A stretch of 5,428 nucleotides of DNA from Lentisphaeria bacterium. Lineage in GTDB: Bacteria > Verrucomicrobiota > Lentisphaeria > Victivallales > UBA1829. The stretch is from the NCBI GenBank assembly GCA_017504325.1, contig JAFVRL010000083.1, positions 1-5,428 of the forward strand, given 5' to 3'. Positions 1 through 5,428 of this stretch are shown piece by piece. Made by a program: the position numbers and the translations under genes. The notes under the pieces were generated by a model. It was not told the DNA's origin, ran no database searches, and saw only the letters and a program-made list of their open reading frames with translations. Every line of letters begins with the position of its first letter. Position 1 is the stretch's first letter.

Positions 1-1986
1 ATCTTTTCCAGCCGCCCCGCGGATACTTACAAGGGGAGTTTTTTCAGGATTTTTTCCGTTTTCAGGAGCAAAACAGGAGATCTCTTCGGCATTTTTCCAG
101 AAACTTTCCTCTGTTATTCCGTCGGCAACAGCTTTTTCCCCGGTAAGGAACAATGCGAAAGAGGTAAGTTTTCTCTCATTTTCCGCCCGTACTTCCTTAT
201 ATTTTTTCCGGAAGAAAAGCATTTCTTCTTCAATATGCTTTCTGCTTCTTGCGTCTCCGGAGGCTGCTTTCCGTGCCTTATTTAAAAGTCCCTCCAGTTT
301 TTCTGCAACAAAGGGGGAGGCGATCAATCTTGCCGGATCACTTCCGTCATGGCCCCAGCCGAAACACCCGGCAGCATTCCTGAAGGCTTTTTCCCGCAGA
401 ATATGGTATTCTTTCATACCCTCTTTCCAGCCTTTCCCATAGTACAGGGAACCTGCTTCCTCCATAAGAAGATCGTAATCTGCTTCCGGGTTCCACAGCA
501 GTACGGAGGCGGCATATAATCCCATCCAGTTCATTTTCCATGTGTAACGGGTATGAACAGGGCGTTTGTTATGTTTGGCAGGATAGTTGCCGTCCGGGGG
601 ATAATTGCCGATAAATACGCCGTCAAGTCCAAGTAACTTATATTCTTTGATCCTGTCTGCATAGGCTTTCCCCATAGGCAGATAAAATATGGAAAGAGCA
701 TCTTCCACCTGATCCCAGGTCGCCTGAAAATTGGGAATACTTTTCCACTCTTTCATCATACCATATATGGAACTATTTACCGGACAGGTCTTATCGGTAA
801 AATCGTGCCGCATACAGTGACGGTTATAGACCAGCATCACGGAAAGTCTGGGATCGGGTTTGTGTTTATCCGGAACCATATTGAAGTTCTGATATGCCCA
901 GCCCCACAGATCGGCATTGGGGTATTTATCCAGTACGGGGGAGGTGATTTTGTTTACAAAATACCAGTAACGGTTGGGGACTTTGATCCTTGCACGGAAA
1001 CGGGGTACAGGGTCAAAGGTATCACATTTTTCACACTCGCACCAGCTGGTCACATCGTTATTGCCCACAATAAAACAATGATTGCCGGAATGATGTTTTT
1101 CCTGCCATGTCATCAGATTTTCTGTCATGCGTTCCGCAAGACCCTCTGCTGCAACACAGGGATTATACTGGGCAAATCTGCCGAATTTACGCTGTTTTCT
1201 GATAATGGGGAAATATTCCGGATGTTCTTTCTGCAATATTTTCAGATCTTCTCTTGCTTTCTGACCTGTTTTTGTGATCCATGCCCCTGTCATAAGCTGG
1301 TCGAAAGCGTGTCCGCCGTGACGGTATTTTCCACCACGTTCCGCAAAGTATTTTTTCGCCGCAGGGGAGAGATTTGTACTGTTGCCGGTGATCTGCATAT
1401 TGTTGTTTACCAGCCAGTCCCAGGTGTCGGAAAGGAAACTGTTCACCGCAACAGCCCCCAGGATCTGGGTACGGATTGCAAAGGCGGGATTTTCCACTTT
1501 CAGCATAGGGGAAATGGATAAATCATCCATTTTTGTTATGTATGTACCATCCTCACCGGGAGTGAGAAAACGGATTTTTCCGTATCTTCTCAAAAAGGTA
1601 TTGACTCCATACAATACTCCCATAGGATCTTTTCCGTATATGACCGAACGTTTGCCCTTTGCGTCAAAAGAAAGAAGAAAGCCCTCCTTTTTCACTTTTG
1701 CAGCAAAATCTTTTTCCTTTTTGTCAAGCTGTCTTATATCTGTGGTAAGAAGGATCACCGGTTTTGAACCTGCTTTTTTAACGATGGCAGGCGGGATATT
1801 CTTACCGATTTTTCCCGTATAACGGGCAAGATTTTCCGCAGCATGACGCATGATGGGATCATTGGTGGCTTGTACGATCTCAAAGGAAGGTTTGCCCTCT
1901 TTCAGAATGGGGAAGGAAGCTCCTTCAAGTATAGAAGCAGAAAAGAGTACCGCAAAAGAAGAACAAATGTAAAAAAGTTTTTTCAT
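1..1986 (-). CDS. Exported DUF4838 protein with CBM9-like C-terminus, paralogue B (3' end beyond left edge)
   Basis: This frame is open for 662 codons from the ATG at 1986-1984 to the left edge, so the C-terminus is missing. The N-terminus (MKKLFYICSS, then a hydrophobic run to EGA/S near residue 23) looks like a Sec signal peptide. Residues about 30-170 resemble the GH67-N/GH20-N-type alpha/beta domain, including GVLYGV and FLTPGEDG. The DUF4838 core follows, with EHPEYF at 254-259, NND at 309-311, WCECEKC from 315, WGWAYQNF at 361, NYPPDG at 461 and EAGSLYYG at 510. A CBM9-like domain begins near residue 615 (ADGITEESFW, Trp630); most of it lies outside the window. All these blocks match the upstream gene within one residue, so it is a tandem paralogue. 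Known of the family: DUF4838 proteins are mostly secreted glycan-active proteins, and I recall CAZy GH163 (endo-beta-N-acetylglucosaminidase) being defined from this domain. Inferred: an extracytoplasmic glycan hydrolase or binder of unknown substrate. The start is supported by AAAGGA 8 bases upstream. Confidence 0.88.
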   Translation of the reverse strand, partial: MKKLFYICSSFAVLFSASILEGASFPILKEGKPSFEIVQATNDPIMRHAAENLARYTGKIGKNIPPAIVKKAGSKPVILLTTDIRQLDKKEKDFAAKVKKEGFLLSFDAKGKRSVIYGKDPMGVLYGVNTFLRRYGKIRFLTPGEDGTYITKMDDLSISPMLKVENPAFAIRTQILGAVAVNSFLSDTWDWLVNNNMQITGNSTNLSPAAKKYFAERGGKYRHGGHAFDQLMTGAWITKTGQKAREDLKILQKEHPEYFPIIRKQRKFGRFAQYNPCVAAEGLAERMTENLMTWQEKHHSGNHCFIVGNNDVTSWCECEKCDTFDPVPRFRARIKVPNRYWYFVNKITSPVLDKYPNADLWGWAYQNFNMVPDKHKPDPRLSVMLVYNRHCMRHDFTDKTCPVNSSIYGMMKEWKSIPNFQATWDQVEDALSIFYLPMGKAYADRIKEYKLLGLDGVFIGNYPPDGNYPAKHNKRPVHTRYTWKMNWMGLYAASVLLWNPEADYDLLMEEAGSLYYGKGWKEGMKEYHILREKAFRNAAGCFGWGHDGSDPARLIASPFVAEKLEGLLNKARKAASGDARSRKHIEEEMLFFRKKYKEVRAENERKLTSFALFLTGEKAVADGITEESFWKNAEEISCFAPENGKNPEKTPLVSIRGAAGKD

Positions 1987-1988
1987 TA

Positions 1989-4445
1989 TCATTTTCCTTT
2001 CAGGATAAGTTCTGTAAAGAATGCCGCATTGTGGAATCTTCCGCCGGAAGAACTGGAAAGTTCATTTTCAATACCGTATCTTCCCCCTTCGATCCTTCTG
2101 GATCTTGCCACATTGATCTTCCAGATATCCCCGGGACGGCATTTCATACGCATGGTGCTTGTGGGAATACGCATTTCAATGACCCAGGAGTCTTTATTGC
2201 GGCGGACTTTGAATTCCGCATTGGATGACCATTTGTCATCTTCATTGCTTACGCCCCAGATCTTGTATCCGTCATAATAATTGCCGCCGGAAGTGATACA
2301 GATATGAAAATAATCCTGATTGAGATAGGGGTGATGGATGAAAAATTCCATTTCATTATCCACCCATACATCGCCATCATATTTGGTGCTGTTATGGATG
2401 ATCTTATCCATTTGCGGTTCCTGCGCCACTGCTCCGATATAAAGGTAATCCGGTTCATGGATCACTTTGAAATATGTCTGGGGTTTGGCAAGTTTACTTC
2501 TGCCCTGACCGCTTGCCATTGCCGTAAAGGAGGTGACTTTTTCCGCTTTTTTCCAGTCAGCTTCATCCAGAACTCCGTCCAGAACGATTTTTCCTGTTCT
2601 GGGCAATGCTGTAATGGCGGGACGGCGTTTTTTATACTCCTCAAGGAAATATTCCCACTGTTTTTCAAAGTAGAAACGCTCTCTGGCAACATGGGCGGCG
2701 GCTCTGGGATCAAAGATGACCGCACTTTCCGCAGTGGCAAGAAGGGAACGCAGTTTATTGTGTACTTTCGGATCTTTCAGCAATATTCCCGGATCAGAGC
2801 CGGAATTGCCCCAGCCCATACACCCTTCCGCTTCCTGTTCTGTCTTCAGAAGGAGGGCGCAATATGCCTTCATCCCTTTCTTCCAGGCAGCACCGTAATA
2901 CAGGGAACCAGCTTCATCCAGTTCCTTTTCCCAGGGACGGTTCACATCCCACAGAAGACGGCTGGCTATATATACACTTCTCCACATCTGATACCAGGTG
3001 TGTCTGGGGTGCATCCGGTAGGAATCATGTCTTTTGCCGTATGTTCCATCCGGGGGATAGTTGCAGATCATCATTCCGTCCATATTCATCTTTTTCATGT
3101 CGATGATATTTCCTGCCATGATGTTTTCAAAGGGCTGGTATTTTACCGCCATACCGTCTTCCACCTGTTCCCAGGTGCATTTTTTGTTGGGGTATGCCTG
3201 CCAGTTTCTGAAATATTGGAGATAAACTTTGTTACGGACACATTTCGGATCGGTAAGCAGATGCCGGTAACAGCGGGCATTGTAGGTAAGCATAATGGTG
3301 AAACGGGGATCCGGCTTGACATTTCCTTTGGGGGTATCCTGAAAATTCTGATATGCCCATCCCCAGAGTTTTGCATCGGGGTATTTTTCAAAAACCGGAG
3401 CTGCAAGAGTATTGAGGAGAGTCCAGTACCTTGTGGAAATCATCTGTTTTTCTTTTTCTGCGGGTGGATCGATCTTACTGCAAACCTCACACTGACACCA
3501 GATGGTGTTGTCATTATTGCCGATCACAAAGAAACTTGCGGGATTTTTCCGTATCTTTTCCGCTGCCAGAAAAAGATTGCCTCTCATCAGATCATAAAGT
3601 CCTTTATGGGCAAGACAGGGATTGTTCTGACCGAATCTGCCGAACTCTCTTTTGCCGTTGATGATGGGGAAATATTCCGGATGTTCTTTCTGGAGTTTTT
3701 CAAAATTTTTCCTTCCCTGGATCCCCGTACAGCTGATCCAGGAACCTGTCATCAGACTTGCCACAGCATGTCCGCCTTTGTAAGTACCTCCGGCACGGTC
3801 AAGGAGATAGTCTGTTCCATTATTGGCGATCACATCCGCACCGGAAGCGATCCACATATTGTTCCGTACCATCCAGTCCCAGGTATATTTGAGAAAACTG
3901 TTCACATTGGCGGAACCGAAAATCTGGGAACGGATGGAAAAAGAGGGATTATGTACTTTCATCCCTTCCGGAATGGAAATTACTTTCTTTACCTTATAAT
4001 ATTCCCCGTCAGGACCGGGAGTCACCCAGCGGATCCCGCCGTGAGTTTTCAATATTTCGTATGCTCCATATAATACTCCTCTTGCCATTTTTGCATAAAT
4101 GACGGTACGAGCCGGGGTGGTGCTGATAAGGAAACCGTCATCCCTGATTTTTTCCGCTTCCTTCTTTTCCGCTTCTGAAAGCGTTTGAATATCCTGTGTC
4201 AGAATGATATTGTGGGTATTTTTCACCTCTTTACCGGAGACAGACGGCTTTTGCCCGTCAGCAATCTTTCCCAGATAGAAAGAAAGTTCCTTTGCCGCAT
4301 GTTTTACAACTCTGTCAGATGCGGGGGCAACAACGATACTTGTAAGACTTTTGCCGTTTTTCATAAGGTCTGCTCCGGAGAGCATATTGCCTGTCAATGT
4401 AAACGCAGACAGGAATAATAACATCATTTTTATGTTTTTGTGCAT
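1989..4445 (-). CDS. Exported DUF4838 protein with C-terminal CBM9-like domain, paralogue A
   Basis: This is a complete 818-residue protein. I chose the ATG at 4445-4443 because AAGGAG lies 6 bases before it and because translation then begins directly with a signal peptide (MHKNIKMMLLFLSAFTL, possible cleavage after LSGA at residue 25). An in-frame ATG 24 bases upstream has no such site. Domains in order: a GH67-N/GH20-N-like domain at about 30-170 (VLYGAYE at 124, WVTPGPDG); the DUF4838 core at about 180-600 with EHPEYF at 254, NND at 310-312, WCQCEVC at 316-322, WGWAYQNF at 361, NYPPDG at 462 and EAGSLYYG at 511; and a CBM9-like beta domain at about 614-818, opening with a DG..DE.DW motif (Trp631) and containing VWVDNEMEFFI. 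The conserved NND and Trp/Cys cluster probably marks the active or binding face; that is inference. The substrate is unknown; an endo-acting glycosidase of GH163 type is possible. It overlaps nothing and ends in TGA 2 bases before the next gene, so the two are likely co-translated. Confidence 0.92.
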   Translation of the reverse strand: MHKNIKMMLLFLSAFTLTGNMLSGADLMKNGKSLTSIVVAPASDRVVKHAAKELSFYLGKIADGQKPSVSGKEVKNTHNIILTQDIQTLSEAEKKEAEKIRDDGFLISTTPARTVIYAKMARGVLYGAYEILKTHGGIRWVTPGPDGEYYKVKKVISIPEGMKVHNPSFSIRSQIFGSANVNSFLKYTWDWMVRNNMWIASGADVIANNGTDYLLDRAGGTYKGGHAVASLMTGSWISCTGIQGRKNFEKLQKEHPEYFPIINGKREFGRFGQNNPCLAHKGLYDLMRGNLFLAAEKIRKNPASFFVIGNNDNTIWCQCEVCSKIDPPAEKEKQMISTRYWTLLNTLAAPVFEKYPDAKLWGWAYQNFQDTPKGNVKPDPRFTIMLTYNARCYRHLLTDPKCVRNKVYLQYFRNWQAYPNKKCTWEQVEDGMAVKYQPFENIMAGNIIDMKKMNMDGMMICNYPPDGTYGKRHDSYRMHPRHTWYQMWRSVYIASRLLWDVNRPWEKELDEAGSLYYGAAWKKGMKAYCALLLKTEQEAEGCMGWGNSGSDPGILLKDPKVHNKLRSLLATAESAVIFDPRAAAHVARERFYFEKQWEYFLEEYKKRRPAITALPRTGKIVLDGVLDEADWKKAEKVTSFTAMASGQGRSKLAKPQTYFKVIHEPDYLYIGAVAQEPQMDKIIHNSTKYDGDVWVDNEMEFFIHHPYLNQDYFHICITSGGNYYDGYKIWGVSNEDDKWSSNAEFKVRRNKDSWVIEMRIPTSTMRMKCRPGDIWKINVARSRRIEGGRYGIENELSSSSGGRFHNAAFFTELILKGK
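1995..2000 (-). promoter_or_regulatory. Ribosome binding site for DUF4838 paralogue B, inside the end of paralogue A
   Basis: Read on the minus strand, AAAGGA lies in the last codons of the upstream gene and is followed by AAATGATA and then ATG (1986), a spacing of 8 bases. It decides between two in-frame ATGs. The other ATG (1992-1990), which overlaps the TGA as ATGA, sits only 2 bases from this site and is too close. The arrangement suggests translational coupling of the two genes. Confidence 0.65.
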
Positions 4446-4451
4446 AAATAT

Positions 4452-4457
4452 CTCCTT
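4452..4457 (-). promoter_or_regulatory. Ribosome binding site deciding the start of DUF4838 paralogue A
   Basis: AAGGAG on the minus strand is followed by ATATTT and then ATG at 4445, an ideal 6-base spacing. It places the start 8 codons inside the longest possible open frame and leaves a clean signal peptide at the N-terminus. Confidence 0.8.
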
Positions 4458-4468
4458 ATTTTTATACA

Positions 4469-4488
4469 TCTGTTATATTCTGTTATAT
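4469..4488. repeat. Tandem 10-bp direct repeat upstream of DUF4838 paralogue A
   Basis: TCTGTTATAT occurs twice without a gap (4469-4478 and 4479-4488), which reads ATATAACAGA twice on the coding strand. It lies 11 bases upstream of the AAGGAG ribosome site. One helical turn of spacing is compatible with a protein-binding site, but in such AT-rich DNA it may be chance. Confidence 0.6.
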
Positions 4489-4527
4489 ATTTATGGAAGA
4501 GACTTTTTTCTGTGTGGGGAAATACGG

Positions 4528-5428
4528 TCAGAAACCGAAGATTTTAGGTGTCCCGCTGCAGGGGTAACAGTCAAAATATTCCCTGTAAGTAAGTCCGTTG
4601 GGGGTATAGATCTTTACTCTGCTTACACTATCCGCATGACCGTCATTAAAAAGGAGTTGAAGAGTTCTGCCGGAATGGACAAAGGCTTTACTGAATTCAT
4701 CAGAGTGGGCACTTGCCGCACATTTGAGCATGGCAAGATGGGAAGGCATTTTTACAGAACTTGTTTTATAATAATAGTTGACCTCATCACGGATCGTCAC
4801 ATACTTATCTTTACCATTCAACTGTGTTCCCCCCTGTTTGCAGCTTGCCCGGTTGGAGATATTTACGGTAGCATAATTTCCGCCGTTGGTTCCGGGATTG
4901 AGCTTTGTTACTGTCAACTGCCTCTGGCATACAGCCTTTTTCTGCAGGGAGGTAAGATCAGGGAACGCATTATCCAGCCCTGCGTACTCTTTATTGGTAC
5001 TCTGGTCACGGAAAAGAAGGATCCACCATTTCTGACTTTCTTTGCGGATCGTGGCAGCTCCCACCCACCAGGATTTTTTGGCGTCCGTGTAGTTGTATAT
5101 CACAAAGTAATTCTGTTTCAGATTGTTTTTGCACTTTATGTCGTATGCCAGACCTCTTGCCTTGCTCAATGCCGGAAGCAGCATACTTGCAAGAATAGCA
5201 ATGATGGCAATAACGACCAATAGTTCAATCAGCGTAAACGCCGATTGAGTGAAGGTGTGAAGGTGTGAAGAGCTTTTTTTGCATTCGCAAAAAAAGCGTG
5301 AAGTGCGCCCTGTCGGGCGTAAGGATGTGTAGCTTTTATAATTTTTTTTGAGGTAATACAACGGAAAAACACATACTTGACAAGTTGCACTCACCAATAG
5401 CTCGATCAGCGTGAACGCTGATCGAATG
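4528..5428 (-). CDS. Type II secretion-type pseudopilin with duplicated prepilin signal (5' end beyond right edge)
   Basis: The open frame runs without a stop from the right edge to TGA at 4530-4528. The functional prepilin signal is SA/FTLIELLVVIAIIAIL: Ala at -1, Phe +1 at 5238-5236, Glu +5, then a hydrophobic helix and LLPALSKAR. This is the prepilin cleavage/methylation motif (TIGR02532-like). Cleavage there would give a 236-residue mature protein. Near its end HSGRTLQLLFNDG (His188 to Asp199-Gly200 of the mature form) is a variant of the H-X9-DG motif (TIGR04294-like) with 10 residues between. Upstream, the frame encodes a second SAFTLIELLV followed by SATCQVCVFPLYYLKK and a low-complexity stretch ending SSSHLHTFTQ. 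That first copy lacks the hydrophobic continuation and is unlikely to act as a pilin helix. No ATG exists in frame before the ASM of the helix; only TTG 5397 and GTG 5394 are available, without a good ribosome site, so the true start is probably outside the window. Role: a minor pilin-like structural protein of a secretion or surface filament. Such proteins are greatly expanded in Lentisphaerota. Confidence 0.85.
   Translation of the reverse strand, partial: IRSAFTLIELLVSATCQVCVFPLYYLKKNYKSYTSLRPTGRTSRFFCECKKSSSHLHTFTQSAFTLIELLVVIAIIAILASMLLPALSKARGLAYDIKCKNNLKQNYFVIYNYTDAKKSWWVGAATIRKESQKWWILLFRDQSTNKEYAGLDNAFPDLTSLQKKAVCQRQLTVTKLNPGTNGGNYATVNISNRASCKQGGTQLNGKDKYVTIRDEVNYYYKTSSVKMPSHLAMLKCAASAHSDEFSKAFVHSGRTLQLLFNDGHADSVSRVKIYTPNGLTYREYFDCYPCSGTPKIFGF
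5217..5251 (-). repeat. Prepilin-signal repeat, inner copy
   Basis: This 35-base unit encodes SAFTLIELLV of the functional pilin helix. It matches the unit at 5394-5428 at 29 of 35 positions with no gaps. The differences are at 5224, 5227, 5236, 5242, 5246 and 5249. The two units are offset by exactly 177 bases, so both are read in the same frame. Confidence 0.85.
5225..5248. repeat. Inverted repeat within the inner signal copy
   Basis: Arms TCAATCAGCG (5225-5234) and CGCCGATTGA (5239-5248) surround the loop TAAA. Nine of ten pairs are Watson-Crick; the pair 5231/5242 is A/C on the plus strand but a permitted U-G wobble in the transcribed minus-strand RNA. The palindrome spans the codons for SAFTLIEL. 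Confidence 0.75.
5249..5270. repeat. Short tandem repeat, GTGAAG with an 8-bp period
   Basis: GTGAAG occurs at 5249, 5257 and 5265, separated by GT each time, and once more at 5298 beyond the A/T hairpin. The first three directly adjoin the inner signal copy and encode the HLHTFT stretch. Such units could change number by slippage, but an 8-bp step would break the frame. Confidence 0.7.
5272..5297. repeat. Perfect 11-bp hairpin with A/T tract, inside the coding frame
   Basis: GCTTTTTTTGC (5272-5282) and GCAAAAAAAGC (5287-5297) are perfect complements around a 4-base loop, ATTC. On the coding strand it encodes RFFCECKKS. It is not a good intrinsic terminator: the stem is A/T-rich, no U-run follows it on either strand, and it lies inside an open frame. 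Confidence 0.85.
5306..5319. repeat. Small GC hairpin
   Basis: CGCCC (5306-5310) and GGGCG (5315-5319) pair across the loop TGTC. It lies 8 bases from the longer A/T hairpin, giving two stems in a row within the segment between the signal copies. Confidence 0.55.
5394..5428 (-). repeat. Prepilin-signal repeat, outer copy, at the window edge
   Basis: This second copy encodes IRSAFTLIELLV in the same frame, but runs on into SATCQVCV instead of VIAIIAIL. The similarity continues right up to the last base of the window, so the outer boundary of the repeat cannot be seen. Confidence 0.85.
5402..5425. repeat. Perfect inverted repeat within the outer signal copy
   Basis: Arms TCGATCAGCG (5402-5411) and CGCTGATCGA (5416-5425) surround the loop TGAA, a perfect 10-bp stem. 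It occupies the position equivalent to the hairpin at 5225-5248. The A-T pair 5227/5246 of the inner copy is a G-C pair (5404/5423) here, so a two-sided change keeps the stem. Confidence 0.85.

Larger units (their letters stand above)
4446..4527 (-). promoter_or_regulatory. AT-rich intergenic leader, possible promoter for the DUF4838 pair
   Basis: This 82-base gap is the only real intergenic space in the window. On the minus strand it runs from a C-rich start (TTTCCCCACACAG) through AAAAAAG into a strongly AT-rich block with several TATA-like words (ATAAATATATAAC, AATATAACAG, TGTATAAAAA) before the ribosome site. Any of these could serve as a -10 element. I see no convincing TTGACA-like partner, so no single promoter is called. 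There is no hairpin plus U-run after the pseudopilin stop, so read-through from that gene is also possible. Confidence 0.35.
5218..5428 (-). mobile_element. Candidate palindromic in-frame repeat element at the pseudopilin 5' end
   Basis: Two copies of the signal-coding unit flank about 142 bases that contain a perfect A/T hairpin, a GC hairpin and an 8-bp-period repeat, and the whole stretch is translated in one frame. The layout of terminal direct repeats, internal palindromes and a unit length divisible by three recalls in-frame palindromic elements such as those of Rickettsia (RPEs), but no sequence relationship is claimed. I recall similar CQVCV-PLYYLKK and SSSHLHTFT leaders before FTLIELLV in other lentisphaeral proteins; this is memory and was not checked. 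No transposase is present. A simple local duplication is the main alternative. Confidence 0.45.

Noticed and set aside
805..1521. Plus-strand open frame antisense to DUF4838 paralogue B
   Set aside because: Its translation resembles part of the plus-strand shadow over paralogue A (for example the IEVLICPAP and ILKILICPSP stretches), which is expected because the sense genes are paralogues. There is no independent sign of coding.
1987..1992. ATG at 1992 as the start of DUF4838 paralogue B
   Set aside because: It is only 2 bases from the AAAGGA site; the ATG at 1986 has an 8-base spacing and a typical MKK signal-peptide start.
2304..4073. Long open frame (589 codons) on the plus strand
   Set aside because: It is wholly antisense to the DUF4838 paralogue A gene, which has a signal peptide, recognisable domains and a paralogue. 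The plus-strand translation has no recognisable motif and lacks a ribosome site.
4446..4469. ATG at 4469 as the start of DUF4838 paralogue A
   Set aside because: It would add eight polar residues before the signal peptide and lies upstream of the AAGGAG site that fits the ATG at 4445.
4351..5223. Plus-strand open frame (290 codons) over the pseudopilin and the intergenic gap
   Set aside because: It overlaps three minus-strand elements, including the prepilin helix, and has no recognisable domain. The sense frame explains the sequence.
5272..5297. Intrinsic terminator
   Set aside because: The stem is mostly A-U, no U-run follows it on either strand, and it is inside an open reading frame that continues into the pseudopilin.
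5249..5303. CRISPR-like or minisatellite array
   Set aside because: The units are 6-8 bases with only three tandem copies and no spacers of CRISPR length.
5335..5392. Promoter driving the pseudopilin from inside the repeat segment (TTGTCA, 17 bases, TTGTAT; or TATAAA further on)
   Set aside because: The -10 match is poor (3 of 6), and the alternative TATAAA has only a 15-base spacing to a weak -35. No ATG start lies between it and the pilin helix.

Overview
The window looks like chromosomal DNA from a Lentisphaerota-type bacterium (Victivallis-like; Kiritimatiellota or Planctomycetota are less likely alternatives). The evidence is the co-occurrence of a prepilin-type N-terminus beginning FTLIELLVVIAIIAIL, an H-x(n)-DG processing-associated motif in the same protein, and large exported DUF4838 proteins. 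This assignment rests on recognising the families, not on a database search.

All three supportable genes are on the minus strand and read from right to left. (1) 5428 to 4528: a type II secretion / type IV-like pseudopilin, open at its 5' end through the right edge. (2) 4445 to 1989: a complete exported DUF4838 protein with a C-terminal CBM9-like domain (818 aa). (3) 1986 to 1: a paralogue of gene 2 that runs off the left edge at codon 662, just after entering its own CBM9-like domain. Genes 2 and 3 are separated by 2 bases (TGATAATG) and are very probably co-transcribed and translationally coupled. They are collinear almost residue for residue, so they arose by tandem duplication. An 82-base AT-rich gap with a tandem 10-mer lies between the pseudopilin and gene 2. 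The likely job of the pair is binding or hydrolysis of a complex glycan outside the cytoplasm.

The most unusual part is the right end, about 5217-5428. The DNA coding for the prepilin signal SAFTLIELLV occurs twice, exactly 177 bp (59 codons) apart, in the same open frame. Each copy is an inverted repeat of 10-bp arms around a 4-base loop, and the two copies differ by a compensating base-pair change. The segment between them holds a perfect 11-bp hairpin, a 5-bp GC hairpin and an 8-bp-period short repeat, all translated without a stop. This looks like a palindromic, frame-preserving repeat element at the 5' end of a pseudopilin gene. The window ends inside the second copy.

There are no recognisable tRNA or rRNA genes, CRISPR arrays, transposase genes or convincing intrinsic terminators. 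Apart from the 82-base gap and the 2-base gene junction, the whole window is coding.
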